From NCBI GenBank assembly GCA_963725415.1, contig CAVRZY010000266.1, positions 18,325-82,324 of the forward strand: a DNA stretch of 64,000 nucleotides. Direction: 5' to 3'. The notes beneath the pieces were generated by a model. The model had not been told where the DNA came from. It searched no databases and saw only the letters and a program-made list of their open reading frames with translations. This document shows positions 8,647 to 17,695 of this stretch, piece after piece. This DNA is from CAVRZY01 sp963725415. Its GTDB lineage: Bacteria > Acidobacteriota > Terriglobia > Bryobacterales > Bryobacteraceae. How positions within the stretch are numbered: the stretch's first letter is position 1; each line of letters begins with the position of its first letter. Position numbers and translations under genes: made by a program.

Positions 8647-11600
8647 ATGCCATCGGCTAGTTCCACGCCGCCCTCTGCCGGGAAGTCTGGCGTGGACGAG
8701 GAGAAATCCACAGCGCGGCTGCGCCGCCAAGGCAAAAGTCAAACAGCAAAAGGCAAAAATGGGGGGGCTGACAGGGTGGGCCGGGAGCCCGGCTGGGCAG
8801 GTCGGGGACCTGCCCCACGCGCTGAAAGGCGGAAATCAGAATCTCCTCGAGGGGTAAAGAGATCTGGTGTTGGCAGAAAAGGACGCAGTCCGCGTGGGCC
8901 TGACCCAGGTTCATTGATCTCGGCGCTAGAAGCGATTCCCGTTGGCGTTGTGATAGCCGACCGGGCGGGAAAGGTTACCTGGGTGAACCCCGCTGTAATT
9001 CGAATGACGGGGTACGCCGCCGGGGAGATAGTAGGGGGCAGTCTTCGATTGTTGAAGTCCGGCAAGCAAGACCGGCGCTTCTATGAAGAGTTCTGGGGGA
9101 CAATTCTTTCCGGGCGGGCCTGGCACGGGGAGATGGTGAATCAGCGCAAGGATGGGAGTCAGTATTTCGAAGAACAGACCGTGATACCGATCCGGGATGA
9201 GGGTGGCGAAATCGCGTGCTTCATTGCGGCGAAGCAGGACATCAGCGAGCGTAAGCAGGCGGAACGCAGGATCAAGCTGCTGGCGCATGCCCTGAAGAGC
9301 ACGGATGAGTGCGTGACCATCACCGACGCCTCGGACCATATCCTGTTTGTCAACGAGGCATTCCAGAAGGTTTTCGGATACCGGGAGGAGGAACTGATTG
9401 GCAAACACATCGACATGGTGCGTTCGCGGCGCAACCCGGCAGCGAAGGTGGAGGAGATCCTGCCCGGCACTCTGAGAGGTGGCTGGCGTGGGGAACTGTG
9501 GAATCGCCGAAAGGACGGGAGCGAGTTTCCGATCTCCCTGTCAACCTCGGTAGTCCGTGACGAGCGTGGGCAGCCAGTGGCGCTGATCGGGGTCTGCCGG
9601 GACATCACCCAGCGGCGGCGAACCGAGCAGGCGCTGCGAATCGATGAGGCCCGGCTGGAGGCGCTGGTGAGGCTCAGCCAGATGTGGGAGGCCTCGCCGC
9701 GGGAGATCACGGATTTCGCTCTGGAGGAGGGGGTGCGGTTGACGGGCAGCGAGGTCGGTTTTTTGGCGTTCACCAACGCGGACGAAAGCGTGCTCAGTCT
9801 GCACTCCTGGTCGAAGTCCGCCATGAGCCAGTGCAGCCTTGAAGACAAGGACTTCACATTTCAGGTCGAGCGGCTGGGCCTGTTGGGGGAGGCGATCCGG
9901 CAGCGAAAACCGATCATCACGAACGATTATGCGGCCTGCCCGGGGCCGAAGAATGGCTACCCGCGGGGGCACGTGCCGATCCTGCGGCATATGAGCGTGC
10001 CGGTCTTCGAAGGCAGCCGCATCGTGGCGGTGGCGGACGTGGGCAACAAGGCCGAGCCTTACGACGAGTCGGATGCGCGTCAACTAACTTTGCTGATGGA
10101 CGGCATGTGGAAGCTGCTCCAGCGGAGGCGCATCGATGAGGCGTTGGAAGAGGCCAAAGAGGAGGCGGTGAATGCCAACCGCGCCAAGAGCGAATTCCTG
10201 GCAGCCATGAGTCACGAAATCCGGACGCCCTTGAACGGGGTGATCGGGGTGACCGGTCTGCTGCTGGACACCGAGCTGAGCGGGGAACAGCGGCAGTATG
10301 GGGAGATCATCCGCGCATCGGGAGAGGCGCTTTTGACGATCATCAGCAACATCCTGGATTTCTCCAAGATCGAAGCCGGGAGGCTGGAGACCGAGGAGGT
10401 GTGCTTCGATGTGCGCGACACCATTGAGGGGGCAGCGGAGCTGTTGGCCGAACAAGCGCACCGCAAAGGGCTGGAACTGGGCTGCCTGATCGACCCGGAA
10501 GTACCGGCCAGAGTACAGGGCGATCCGGTCCGCCTCCGACAAGTGCTGTTAAACCTGCTGACCAATGCGATCAAGTTCACTTCGGCCGGCGAGATTCTGG
10601 TGCGGCTGGCCTTGCGGGAGTTACGGGAGGGGCAGGCGGAACTGAAAATTGAAGTCTCCGATACAGGGGTTGGGATCGCTGCCGCGACGCAAGCGCGGCT
10701 TTTCCATCCTTTCACCCAGGCCGATGCCTCGACCACGCGGCGGTTCGGCGGGACCGGGTTGGGACTGGCCATCAGCAAGCGGCTGGTGGAACTGATGGGC
10801 GGGCAGATCGGGGTGCGGAGCGTTCCCGGGCGAGGCTCGACGTTCTGGTTCACGGCACGTCTGCCGGTGGCCGCGCCGCCGGAGGGTGAAGAACCGGCGG
10901 CGGTTGATCTGTCAGGTTTGAGGGTACTGGCGGTGGACGACATACCCACGAACCTGATGATTTTGCAGCAGCAGTTGGCGGCGCTGGACATCCAGGCCGA
11001 CTGCGTGGAGAAGGGTCCGCTGGCGCTAGAGCGATTGCTGAAAGCCGTGGAGGCGCGAAAGCCCTACGACGTGGTGATTGTAGATCAAGGCATGCCCGGG
11101 ATGGACGGCCTGGAGTTGGCTCGAGTCATCCGCTCCCAGCAAGAGTTGAAGGACCTGGTGTTGATCCTGCTGACCTGGCACCACCGGCGACCGGCGGTGG
11201 CCGAGCTAGAGTCGGCGGGCATCACGGCGTCACTGGTGAAACCGGTGCGCCGCTCCGAGCTTTTCCGCTACCTGGCGCGGAGTGTGCAGCGTGGGCAGGG
11301 TACGGGGGCGGCTGCGGCGGAGGCGAAACCGAGCACAAGTGAAAAGCAGTGCGGCCGCTTGCTGCTGGCCGAAGACAACGAGGTCAATCAGACGGTGGCG
11401 GCCCGGATCCTGGAGAAACTGGGTTACCAGGTGGATGTGGTTGCCAACGGCGCCGAGGCGGTCCAGGCGGTTCAGAAGAATCCCTACGACGCGGTGCTGA
11501 TGGACTGCTGGATGCCGGAACTGGACGGCTACGAGGCCACCCGTGAGATTCGCCGGCGGGAAGCGAACTCGCGCCGCAGCGTGATCATCGCCATGACCGC

Positions 11601-11760
11601 CAACGCCCTGGCAGGGGACCGCGAGAAGTGTCTGGCGGCCGGCATGGACGATTACCTGGTCAAGCCGGTGAGTGCGAAAGCATTGGGGAAGGTCCTGGAA
11701 CGATGGCTGACCACCGGCGCCGAGGAAATTAGCGATCGCGGGGTTGCTAAGAAGTTGTGA
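8647..11760 (+). CDS. Hybrid sensor histidine kinase with two receiver domains
   Basis: Cytoplasmic phosphorelay protein, 1,037 aa from ATG 8647. Order: two PAS domains (about 89-205 and 210-330, each ending in an ISERKQAE / ITQRRRTE linker), a GAF-like domain (about 340-500), HisKA with phosphoacceptor His523 in MSHEIRTPLNGVIG, HATPase_c (GTGLGLAISKRLVELMGG), then REC1 with Asp813 (VDQGMPGMDG) and REC2 with Asp953 (MDCWMPELDGYEATREIR). There are no transmembrane segments, so the input is an internal signal. No separate output regulator lies next to it. The first ~85 residues are basic, low in complexity and encode a dispersed hairpin repeat, so the real start may be lower, for example TTG near 8914. 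Confidence 0.92.
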   Translation: MPSASSTPPSAGKSGVDEEKSTARLRRQGKSQTAKGKNGGADRVGREPGWAGRGPAPRAERRKSESPRGVKRSGVGRKGRSPRGPDPGSLISALEAIPVGVVIADRAGKVTWVNPAVIRMTGYAAGEIVGGSLRLLKSGKQDRRFYEEFWGTILSGRAWHGEMVNQRKDGSQYFEEQTVIPIRDEGGEIACFIAAKQDISERKQAERRIKLLAHALKSTDECVTITDASDHILFVNEAFQKVFGYREEELIGKHIDMVRSRRNPAAKVEEILPGTLRGGWRGELWNRRKDGSEFPISLSTSVVRDERGQPVALIGVCRDITQRRRTEQALRIDEARLEALVRLSQMWEASPREITDFALEEGVRLTGSEVGFLAFTNADESVLSLHSWSKSAMSQCSLEDKDFTFQVERLGLLGEAIRQRKPIITNDYAACPGPKNGYPRGHVPILRHMSVPVFEGSRIVAVADVGNKAEPYDESDARQLTLLMDGMWKLLQRRRIDEALEEAKEEAVNANRAKSEFLAAMSHEIRTPLNGVIGVTGLLLDTELSGEQRQYGEIIRASGEALLTIISNILDFSKIEAGRLETEEVCFDVRDTIEGAAELLAEQAHRKGLELGCLIDPEVPARVQGDPVRLRQVLLNLLTNAIKFTSAGEILVRLALRELREGQAELKIEVSDTGVGIAAATQARLFHPFTQADASTTRRFGGTGLGLAISKRLVELMGGQIGVRSVPGRGSTFWFTARLPVAAPPEGEEPAAVDLSGLRVLAVDDIPTNLMILQQQLAALDIQADCVEKGPLALERLLKAVEARKPYDVVIVDQGMPGMDGLELARVIRSQQELKDLVLILLTWHHRRPAVAELESAGITASLVKPVRRSELFRYLARSVQRGQGTGAAAAEAKPSTSEKQCGRLLLAEDNEVNQTVAARILEKLGYQVDVVANGAEAVQAVQKNPYDAVLMDCWMPELDGYEATREIRRREANSRRSVIIAMTANALAGDREKCLAAGMDDYLVKPVSAKALGKVLERWLTTGAEEISDRGVAKKL
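8795..8817. repeat. GGGCAGGTC hairpin repeat, copy 1
   Basis: GGGCAGGTC-GGG-GACCTGCCC, a perfect 9-bp stem with a 3-base loop. A second copy lies at 37996-38017. This copy falls inside the proposed N-terminal coding region of the hybrid kinase, which argues against translation of that part. Confidence 0.7.
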
Positions 11761-11764
11761 AATC

Positions 11765-11862
11765 TTCACCGCAGAGGCGCAAAGGACCCAAAGGGGGCGC
11801 AGAGAAATCCTGAGAGGTTTTCTCCGCGTTGCCTCCGCGGCCTCTGAGTCTTTGCGGTGAGG
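11765..11862. repeat. Full inverted repeat of the CACCGCAGAGG family
   Basis: Left arm begins TTCACCGCAGAGGCGCAAAGG and right arm ends CTCTGAGTCTTTGCGGTGA; together they can form a long imperfect hairpin between the kinase stop and the convergent aldo/keto-reductase gene. The same unit occurs at 42791-42886, with half copies at 12988-13028 and 4811-4856. Confidence 0.75.
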
Positions 11863-11924
11863 AAAACTTGACTCATTTACGACAAGTTTGGCGCTTCAAG
11901 CGCTCTAGCGGCGGTTGGGCCGAC

Positions 11925-12860
11925 TCAGGCGCCCGGGCCGGCCAGGACGCGACGGACCAACTCGGTGTTTTCGCGCACCTCGTCTTTGAAACGCGGGTAC
12001 ATGCCGACGATCACGGCGTCGGTGGGCTTAATGTTGGTCAAGGCGAAGCGGAAGGCGCGCTCGATCTGCTCGGGCGAGCTGATCGCGCGGCCGGCGCCGA
12101 ACAGCTTGAAGGCCAGGCAGGGTTTCCTGGTCTGGCGAATCATGCGGCACATGCGCTCCGGGTCCTTCTCCATGTAGATTTCGCCCAGCGGCGCTTCCCC
12201 ATACTCGGCGCGCGCCTCCTCGGGGGTTCGCGTAATCCGATACAGGCAGGTCTGGTAGTAGTCGATATCCCAGGCTTCGCTCTCGACGGTATCGATGACC
12301 GCCGGGTTGTGGGTCGAGAGACCGACCATCACGCCAGCGTCGCGAACCGCTTTCAGAAACTCCTTCACCTTTTCTTCCTCCCCATTGCGGAAACGCTCGT
12401 CGGTGCGGTTGCCGTGGTGGGCGATGCCGAGAGAGCCTAACTTGACCACCTCGGGAAGCAGCTTGGGGTCCTTCATCAACTCGAAGTCGGCCAGCAAGAT
12501 GAGGTTCATGCGGCCGCCTTCGGCGCGGTAGCGTTTGAAGTCATCCACGGGCTGATCGTTGTAGTGGAGTTGCCAGGTACCAATGCCGTGCCGCTGGCAA
12601 GCGTGCAGCACTTCCATTTTGCGGTCCTGGGTGTACCACTCGCGCATGTGCTGGTCGAGGATGCGGTTGAAGTGGGAGTACCCGTAGAACGGGTTCGAGC
12701 CGATGATGAGGCGCGTGATCTGGGATTTGCCGAAGCTGACCTTGGGCAGCGGCGGCGCGGTTTGAGTCGCAGCGGGGCTGCCGGCGTGGGCCAGCCCAGT
12801 AAGCCCCGCCGCCGACTGGAGGAACCAGCGGCGCGAATTCGACCTGACGTCTGAGTTCAT
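11925..12860 (-). CDS. Tat-exported aldo/keto-reductase-like protein
   Basis: 311 residues starting with a twin-arginine signal, SNSRRWFLQSAAGLTGLAHA. The mature part looks like the aldo/keto reductase TIM barrel: LIIGSNPFYGYSHFN near the start, IGTWQLHYNDQ, GIAHHGNRTDERF, VMVGLSTHNPAVIDTV and a final AVIVGMYPRFKDEVREN. The catalytic Tyr/Lys/His set cannot be assigned confidently, so the enzymatic activity is open. It stands alone on the minus strand between two repeat elements. Confidence 0.75.
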   Translation of the reverse strand: MNSDVRSNSRRWFLQSAAGLTGLAHAGSPAATQTAPPLPKVSFGKSQITRLIIGSNPFYGYSHFNRILDQHMREWYTQDRKMEVLHACQRHGIGTWQLHYNDQPVDDFKRYRAEGGRMNLILLADFELMKDPKLLPEVVKLGSLGIAHHGNRTDERFRNGEEEKVKEFLKAVRDAGVMVGLSTHNPAVIDTVESEAWDIDYYQTCLYRITRTPEEARAEYGEAPLGEIYMEKDPERMCRMIRQTRKPCLAFKLFGAGRAISSPEQIERAFRFALTNIKPTDAVIVGMYPRFKDEVRENTELVRRVLAGPGA

Positions 12861-12987
12861 AGAGCTACCATCCTGTGAATGCGATTCAAACAGTGTATTC
12901 TATTTTCGCTTGCCTGGTGAGGCCGGTCATCGACCGCGTCTATCCGCTGGCGGAAATGGCGGCTGCACACCGGCGCCGTGACATCCC

Positions 12988-13028
12988 TTCACCGCAGAGG
13001 CGCGGAGGGCGCAGAGGTCACGCAAAGG
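12988..13028. repeat. Half-copy of the CACCGCAGAGG repeat
   Basis: TTCACCGCAGAGGCGCGGAG and the following GCGCAGAGGTCACGCAAAG match the left arm of the full element at 11765-11862. No right arm follows. It sits in the upstream region of the J-domain gene. Confidence 0.6.
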
Positions 13029-13089
13029 AGTCTGGGCGGTGAATTGGATTGCAGGTTTGGGATTTGGTACAACGTAGTTGCCGGCGGCT

Positions 13090-14226
13090 ATGAACTACTA
13101 CGAGGAGCTGGGACTTACGCCATCGGCCTCGGTGGGAGAGATCCGGCAGGCCTACAAGAGCCTGGCGCGGCTGCTGCATCCGGACCAGCAGGCCGAAGAG
13201 GCGTTGAAGCACCTGGCCGAGTGCCAGATGAAACGCCTCAACGCCATCTACGCGGTATTGGGCGATCCCGTGCAACGCAGCAACTACGACCGGGGCCTGC
13301 GCGCAGCTTCGGAGAATCTGCTGGAGGAGCCGGCCGCGGCCGGCGCTGTTAGAAGGCCGGCCTGGGACCTGCCAAGGCTGTTTCGGTTCTCCTCCAGCGA
13401 TTGGAGGTTCGCCCTCTGGCTGCTGGGGATCAGCGTGGTGGCCGGAGGCATTTTCTGGTACGTTACCGCCGACAGCGGACGCGGCGCGCCTGCCTATCCG
13501 AAGTCCACGGCGGCGAAAGACCAATCCCGGGCAGGGGGCTCCGGGGCTGCGGGTGTCAGCCCGCAGGTTGCGGACCCGCTGGCCCAACAGGTAAGCCAGT
13601 TGCGCCGCCGGTTGGAGGTCTTGGAGGCGGAGCGCGACGCCGCTCGAGCCCAGCTCGCCCAGGCGCGCTCCAGCCCATCGGCGAGCAGCAGTTCCTGGGG
13701 CCGCGTGGCTGGCGAAAAGACGGCCAGCGCTCCGCCGCTAATCCCCGAACCGCCGGAGATCAGCGGATCCGCCGCCGCGGTCGCACCCAGTCCTAGTGCC
13801 CGGGTTCCGGCCCCCAGCCCATTCATCCCAGCCGGGGAGGTCGGCCGGGCCAGCGCTGCCAGCCGTTTCGCGGGCACCTGGTTTTATGCCCCTCCCAAGG
13901 TTGCTCCCTCGGCAAAAACTCTCTACCCGCCGGAATACATCGAGGCCGTGATCGTCGAGGAAGCGGGGCTGCTGCGGGGCCGCTATTACGCCCGGTATAG
14001 GGTGACGGATCGGGCCATCTCGCCGGAGGTGATCTTCCAGTTCGAAGGGTGGCCGGGCAAGGATACCGCGGTGCTGGAATGGAGCGGGGGAGGCGGCGCC
14101 CGGGGCGAGGTCCGCCTCAAGCTGATCTCGGAGAACTCCATGGAAGTGAACTGGTCGGCCACCGAACTGGGCAGCTCCCCCGGACTGGCTGCCGGGACTG
14201 CGGTGCTCATCCGAAGAATTGAATGA
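13090..14226 (+). CDS. Membrane-anchored J-domain protein
   Basis: 378 residues from ATG 13090 (an upstream TTG at 13078 is less likely). Residues 1-70 are a DnaJ J-domain with HPD at 30-32 and the usual end NYDRGL, so it should stimulate an Hsp70. Residues about 105-127 (WRFALWLLGISVVAGGIFWY) form one transmembrane helix. Residues 165-193 have coiled-coil character (VSQLRRRLEVLEAERDAARA). A proline/serine-rich spacer leads to a C-terminal domain (about 255-378) that begins FAGTWFYAPPK and has the look of an extracytoplasmic beta domain of unknown family. With the J-domain inside the cell, the rest would be periplasmic. Confidence 0.8.
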   Translation: MNYYEELGLTPSASVGEIRQAYKSLARLLHPDQQAEEALKHLAECQMKRLNAIYAVLGDPVQRSNYDRGLRAASENLLEEPAAAGAVRRPAWDLPRLFRFSSSDWRFALWLLGISVVAGGIFWYVTADSGRGAPAYPKSTAAKDQSRAGGSGAAGVSPQVADPLAQQVSQLRRRLEVLEAERDAARAQLAQARSSPSASSSSWGRVAGEKTASAPPLIPEPPEISGSAAAVAPSPSARVPAPSPFIPAGEVGRASAASRFAGTWFYAPPKVAPSAKTLYPPEYIEAVIVEEAGLLRGRYYARYRVTDRAISPEVIFQFEGWPGKDTAVLEWSGGGGARGEVRLKLISENSMEVNWSATELGSSPGLAAGTAVLIRRIE

Positions 14227-14228
14227 GA

Positions 14229-14308
14229 CATTGAGTCATTGAAGATTGACGATTGAGGAGGTCAACCGCGGTGTTCGTCGTCAATGAATCAATGAATCAA
14301 TGACCCAA
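14229..14308. repeat. ATTGAGTCATTGA inverted repeat
   Basis: AGACATTGAGTCATTGAAGA on the left and TCAATGAATCAATGACCCAAT on the right of a short GC-rich loop form a long imperfect hairpin with internal short tandem repeats. A related unit is at 62650-62735. Confidence 0.6.
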
Positions 14309-14424
14309 TTCCTCGTGAGCGCCGGTTCCGATGCCGCGATGAATCACGTCAAAATGCGGCATCTCGCCTTCTTTCAGTCAGCTATAGTCCGATTGAACTC
14401 TGTGAAGGGGGCTATGCTTCCTCT

Positions 14425-14906
14425 ATGCCGCCAGCGCACCTGGAGTCACTTCCGGGACAGGAGCCGTTGCCGAGCAGCAGCCGCTGGTTCTGGCCACTGG
14501 TGGCCGTCTTGCTCGCGGCCATGGGCTTTCTTCAGATACGGGAGTCGTCTTCGGACTGGTGGTCCCATCCGAGGCCGGGCCGTCGTTGCGCTCCATGGCC
14601 GATCAGAGCACGTTCACCGGCAGGGCCATCGCCTGGACTGGAGCCCGCCTCGGATTGCGGGCCCACGCGCTGTTCGTCGGCTTGGCGCAGTTTGCGGCCT
14701 ATGCAGGCGAGTGCGTAATGGCTGTGAGCGCGACGCTGCTACAAGGCCTGTACGGCCCCAGGGAGAGCTTCGCTTGGCTGCGGCAGCAGCCGCCTAGTGC
14801 GCGCGTGGGCACGTTCCGGGTGGCCGAGCAGTTGTTCCAAACCGCCGACCCTCTGAGCCGATGGTATCCGGTGGAAACGATGTGGCAGGCTGGGCAGCTA
14901 CAATAG
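14425..14906 (+). CDS. Small single-pass membrane protein, unknown (one frameshift)
   Basis: Starts MPPAHLESLPGQEPLPSSSR and has one hydrophobic helix, WFWPLVAVLLAAMGFLQI. The frame then breaks near 14535; in the next frame the protein continues with VVFGLVVPSEAGPSLRSMAD to a stop at 14904-14906. One G missing from CGGGAG would join the two parts into about 160 aa. The second part is weakly hydrophobic around GLRAHALFVGLAQFAAYAGE. No family recognised. It directly precedes the radical SAM gene and may be co-transcribed. Confidence 0.5.
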
Positions 14907-14911
14907 ATGTA

Positions 14912-15928
14912 TTGCGGCTCGCCAATCGTCTGAGACTTCTCTGGGGCTACCTGCGGCGGCACAGCAGGCTGAATGCGTTGCCGGTGGAGTACATCGTCGA
15001 GACCACGGCCAAGTGCAACCTGTACTGCCCGATGTGCCCGCGCGAGACCCACCCGCAGCCCAAGGAAGACATGGCGGAGGAGATCTTCGAGCGGCTGGTG
15101 CGCGAGAGCGGGCGGAGCGCCGAGCACATGATGCTGATCGGGCTGGGCGAGCCGTTTCTGGACCCGAAGATCTTCGAGCGGATCGAGTACTGCGCGCGGC
15201 ACCACATCTCGACGCTGCTTTCGACCAACGGCACGCTGCTGGACGAGGAGACATCCGACCGGCTGCTGCGGTCAGCCACTCGAGCACGTCACGCTGAGCT
15301 TCGACGGCGCTACGAAGGAGAGCTTCGAGTTCTACCGGAAGGGCGCGCGGTTCGAGAAAGTGCGGGACAATTTCGTGCGCTTCTGCCGGATGAAGAAGGA
15401 GCGCGGCGCCAGGGTGCAGGTGGTGGTGCAGATGGTTCGCCTGGAGCGCAACTGCGGGCGAGGTGGAGGATTTCATCCGCTTCTGGAGCGCCGTGCCGGG
15501 CGTGGACCAGGTGCGCATCAAGGAGGACGAGACCAACGTGCTGCGAGCCGGGAGCGGCGCACGAGCCGGGCGACTGGAAACACCCTTGCCACTACCTGTG
15601 GCGCGGCCCCATGTACGTCAAGCAGAACGGCGACGTCTACCCGTGCTGCCAGAGCTACATGCTGGACGGGGCGCCGGTGGGCCGCATCGGCGAGCAGCCG
15701 ATCCAGGAGATCTGGAACTCGGAGGAGATGGAGCGGATGCGGCGGCTGCACGCCGCAGGCCGGGGCGGGGAAATCGGCGTCTGCGCGCGCTGCTGCACCG
15801 TGATTCCGCACCCGGCGCTGGTGGCCGGCAGCCTGATCCTGCACGGCGAATGGTGCGGCGGCGCGCTGCCGCTGGGTCGAGCGGCTTACTTCCATCAAGC
15901 TGCCGCGGCCGTTTGCTGCGGCCTGTGA
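14912..15928 (+). CDS. Radical SAM / SPASM-type protein (several frameshifts)
   Basis: Radical SAM enzyme with the [4Fe-4S] motif CNLYCPMC, then LIGLGEPFLDPKIF and STNGTLLDEE. Following the protein through three single extra bases (near 15275, 15453 and 15547) restores SFDGATKESFEFYRKGARFE, then VEDFIRFWSAVPGVDQVRIK, then HEPGDWKHPCHYLWRGPMYV and a C-terminal cysteine region typical of SPASM domains (VYPCCQSYM, GVCARCC). The last ~25 residues may be read in yet another frame to a stop near 15954. Start TTG 14912 is tentative. Substrate unknown; no precursor peptide gene was seen next to it. The 3' end overlaps the convergent nuoM. Confidence 0.8.
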   Translation: MRLANRLRLLWGYLRRHSRLNALPVEYIVETTAKCNLYCPMCPRETHPQPKEDMAEEIFERLVRESGRSAEHMMLIGLGEPFLDPKIFERIEYCARHHISTLLSTNGTLLDEETSDRLLRSATRARHAELRRRYEGELRVLPEGRAVRESAGQFRALLPDEEGARRQGAGGGADGSPGAQLRARWRISSASGAPCRAWTRCASRRTRPTCCEPGAAHEPGDWKHPCHYLWRGPMYVKQNGDVYPCCQSYMLDGAPVGRIGEQPIQEIWNSEEMERMRRLHAAGRGGEIGVCARCCTVIPHPALVAGSLILHGEWCGGALPLGRAAYFHQAAAAVCCGL

Positions 15929-17445
15929 GAAGGCACGGTCGCGCTCGACGAAGTAGCCGGGTGGACGCGCTCGACGATCTGGGCCGCCGGCCGTTCCAGC
16001 ACGGCGAAGAAGGGCTTGGGGTAGAGGCCGATCCAGAAGGCCCAGATCAGCAGCGGGGCGAACACCGCGATCTCGCGGGCCGAGAGGTCCTTCAAGTGCA
16101 GGTTCTTCTCGGATGTCTCACCCAGCATGGTCCGCTGGAACAGCCAGATCAGGTAGGCGGCGCCCAGCGCGATGCCCACGCACGCACCAGAAGGCCCAGT
16201 TGCAGCGACACCTGGTAGGCGCCCTGCAGGATGGTGATCTCGCCGATGAAGCCGTTGAGCGCGCGGCATGCCCATCGAGCTGAGCGCGGCGATGAAGAAG
16301 ACGATGGTGAACACCGGCATCACCCGCAGCAGGCCGCCGTACTCGGCGATCTCGCGCGTGTGCCGGCGCTCGTAGGCAATCCCCACGATCAAGAACAGCA
16401 TGCCGGTCGAGATGCCGTGGTTGATCTGCTGGAGAATCGAGCCGGCGATCCCGGCCGGGTTCAGCGCGAAGATGCCCAGCGTGCAGAAGCCCAGGTGGCT
16501 GACCGAGGAATAGGCGATCAGCTTCTTCCAGTCCTTCTGCATCAGGCAGACCAGGGCGCCGTAGACGATGGCGATGATCGAAAGCACCGCCATGGCGCTG
16601 ACGACGGTGGGGTCCTTGGCGGCATCGGGCAGCAGCGGGAGCGAGAAGCGCAGGAAGCCGTATGTCCCCATCTTCAGCAGGATGCTGGCCAGGATGACCG
16701 AGCCGGCGGTGGGCGCCTCGGTGTGCGCGTCGGGCAGCCAGGTGTGCAGCGGCCACATGGGCACCTTCACGGCGAAGCCCAGGAAGAAGGCCCAGAAGAC
16801 CCACCACTGGAGGTTGGCCGGGCAGGCTGGTGCGCATCAGTTCGGCGATGTCGAAGGTGTAGACCTGGAACTGGCTGTAGTGCTGGAAGTACAGCGCCAG
16901 GATGCCCAGCAACATCAGCACCGAGCCGATCAAGGTGTAGATGATGAACTTGATGGCGGCGTAAACGCGGCGCGTGGCCGCCCCAGATGGCGATGATGAA
17001 GTACATCGGCACCAGCACCAGCTCCCAGAAGACGAAGAACAGCAGGAAATCGCGCGCCATGAAGACGCCCAGCATCCCCACCTGCAGGAGCGAGGAAGTT
17101 GGCGTAGTATTCCTTGAGCCGCGTGCTCGATGGCGTTCCAACTGGACAGGATGGAGAGGAACCCCAGCAGGCCGGTCAGCACGACCAGCAGCAGGCTGTA
17201 GCCGTCGATGCCGAGGTGGTAGGAGGCGCCGATGCGAGGGGATCCAGGCGGCCTTCTCGACGAACTGGAAGTCCTTGCGCGCGGTCGAAGCTGAAGACCA
17301 GCGGCAGGCAGACCAGAAAGCCCGACGAAGCGAGGCGATGTTGGCCCACAGCTTGATGGCGCTGCGGCTTGGAGGAGGGGATGAAAAGCAGAACCAGCAG
17401 CCCGACCAGCGGCGTGAACAGGACGATCGAAAGAATGTGGTCCAT
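15895..17445 (-). CDS. nuoM: NADH-quinone oxidoreductase subunit M (many frameshifts)
   Basis: Proton-pumping antiporter-like subunit of complex I. Across three frames one can assemble MDHILSIVLFTPLVGLLVLL, then SYHLGIDGYSLLLVVLTGLL, then FMARDFLLFFVFWELVLVPM, then FAVKVPMWPLHTWLPDAHTE (the conserved lysine/histidine helix region), SSVSHLGFCTLGIFALN and QINHGISTGMLFLIVG. At least nine single-base shifts separate these blocks, nearly all explained by an extra base. The gene stands alone: nuoL and nuoN are not on either side. The number of shifts in a still fully conserved protein speaks for consensus error rather than decay. Confidence 0.85.
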
Positions 17446-17568
17446 AGACAACCACAGGACAGCCCACCATCTTAGCAGAGGTTTCCCACGGGCATTACGT
17501 TGCTGGCCGGCCCACTGGTGCCTGCCGGTTTCTGCAATGTTATGATGGGCTTGAAGTGCAGTTTGCGC

Positions 17569-17655
17569 GCGAACGTGGCGGAACTGGCAGACGCGCCAGA
17601 CTTAGGATCTGGTAGAGGAAACTCTGTGGGGGTTCAACTCCCCCCGTTCGCACCA
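17569..17655 (+). tRNA. tRNA-Leu (anticodon TAG), CCA encoded
   Basis: Acceptor arms GCGAACG (17569-17575) and CGTTCGC (17645-17651) pair fully, followed by A and CCA. The anticodon stem CCAGA/TCTGG encloses CTTAGGA, giving anticodon TAG. There is a long variable arm (GTAGAGGAAACTCTGT) as in class II tRNAs, and the T arm GGGGGTTCAACTCCCCC. A TATGAT box at about 17541-17546 is a fair -10 element. It lies between nuoM and leuA; no integrase or repeated 3' end was found nearby. Confidence 0.97.
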
Positions 17656-17695
17656 TGCATTTTTTGTCTCCGCGCCTCTTACATGGGAGCCTGTG

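Noticed and set aside
9159..9857. Long antisense frames over the hybrid kinase (also 10212-10991)
   Set aside because: The sense strand has continuous PAS/GAF/kinase motifs; the antisense products are arginine/serine-rich and unlike any family.
14912..15928. Radical SAM gene as a RiPP maturase with a precursor upstream
   Set aside because: The upstream small gene encodes a membrane protein with no leader-core look, and no short Cys- or Gly-rich peptide gene was seen.
17569..17655. tRNA-Leu as the attachment site of a genomic island
   Set aside because: No integrase nearby, no second copy of the tRNA 3' end found by eye, and the following gene is housekeeping (leuA).
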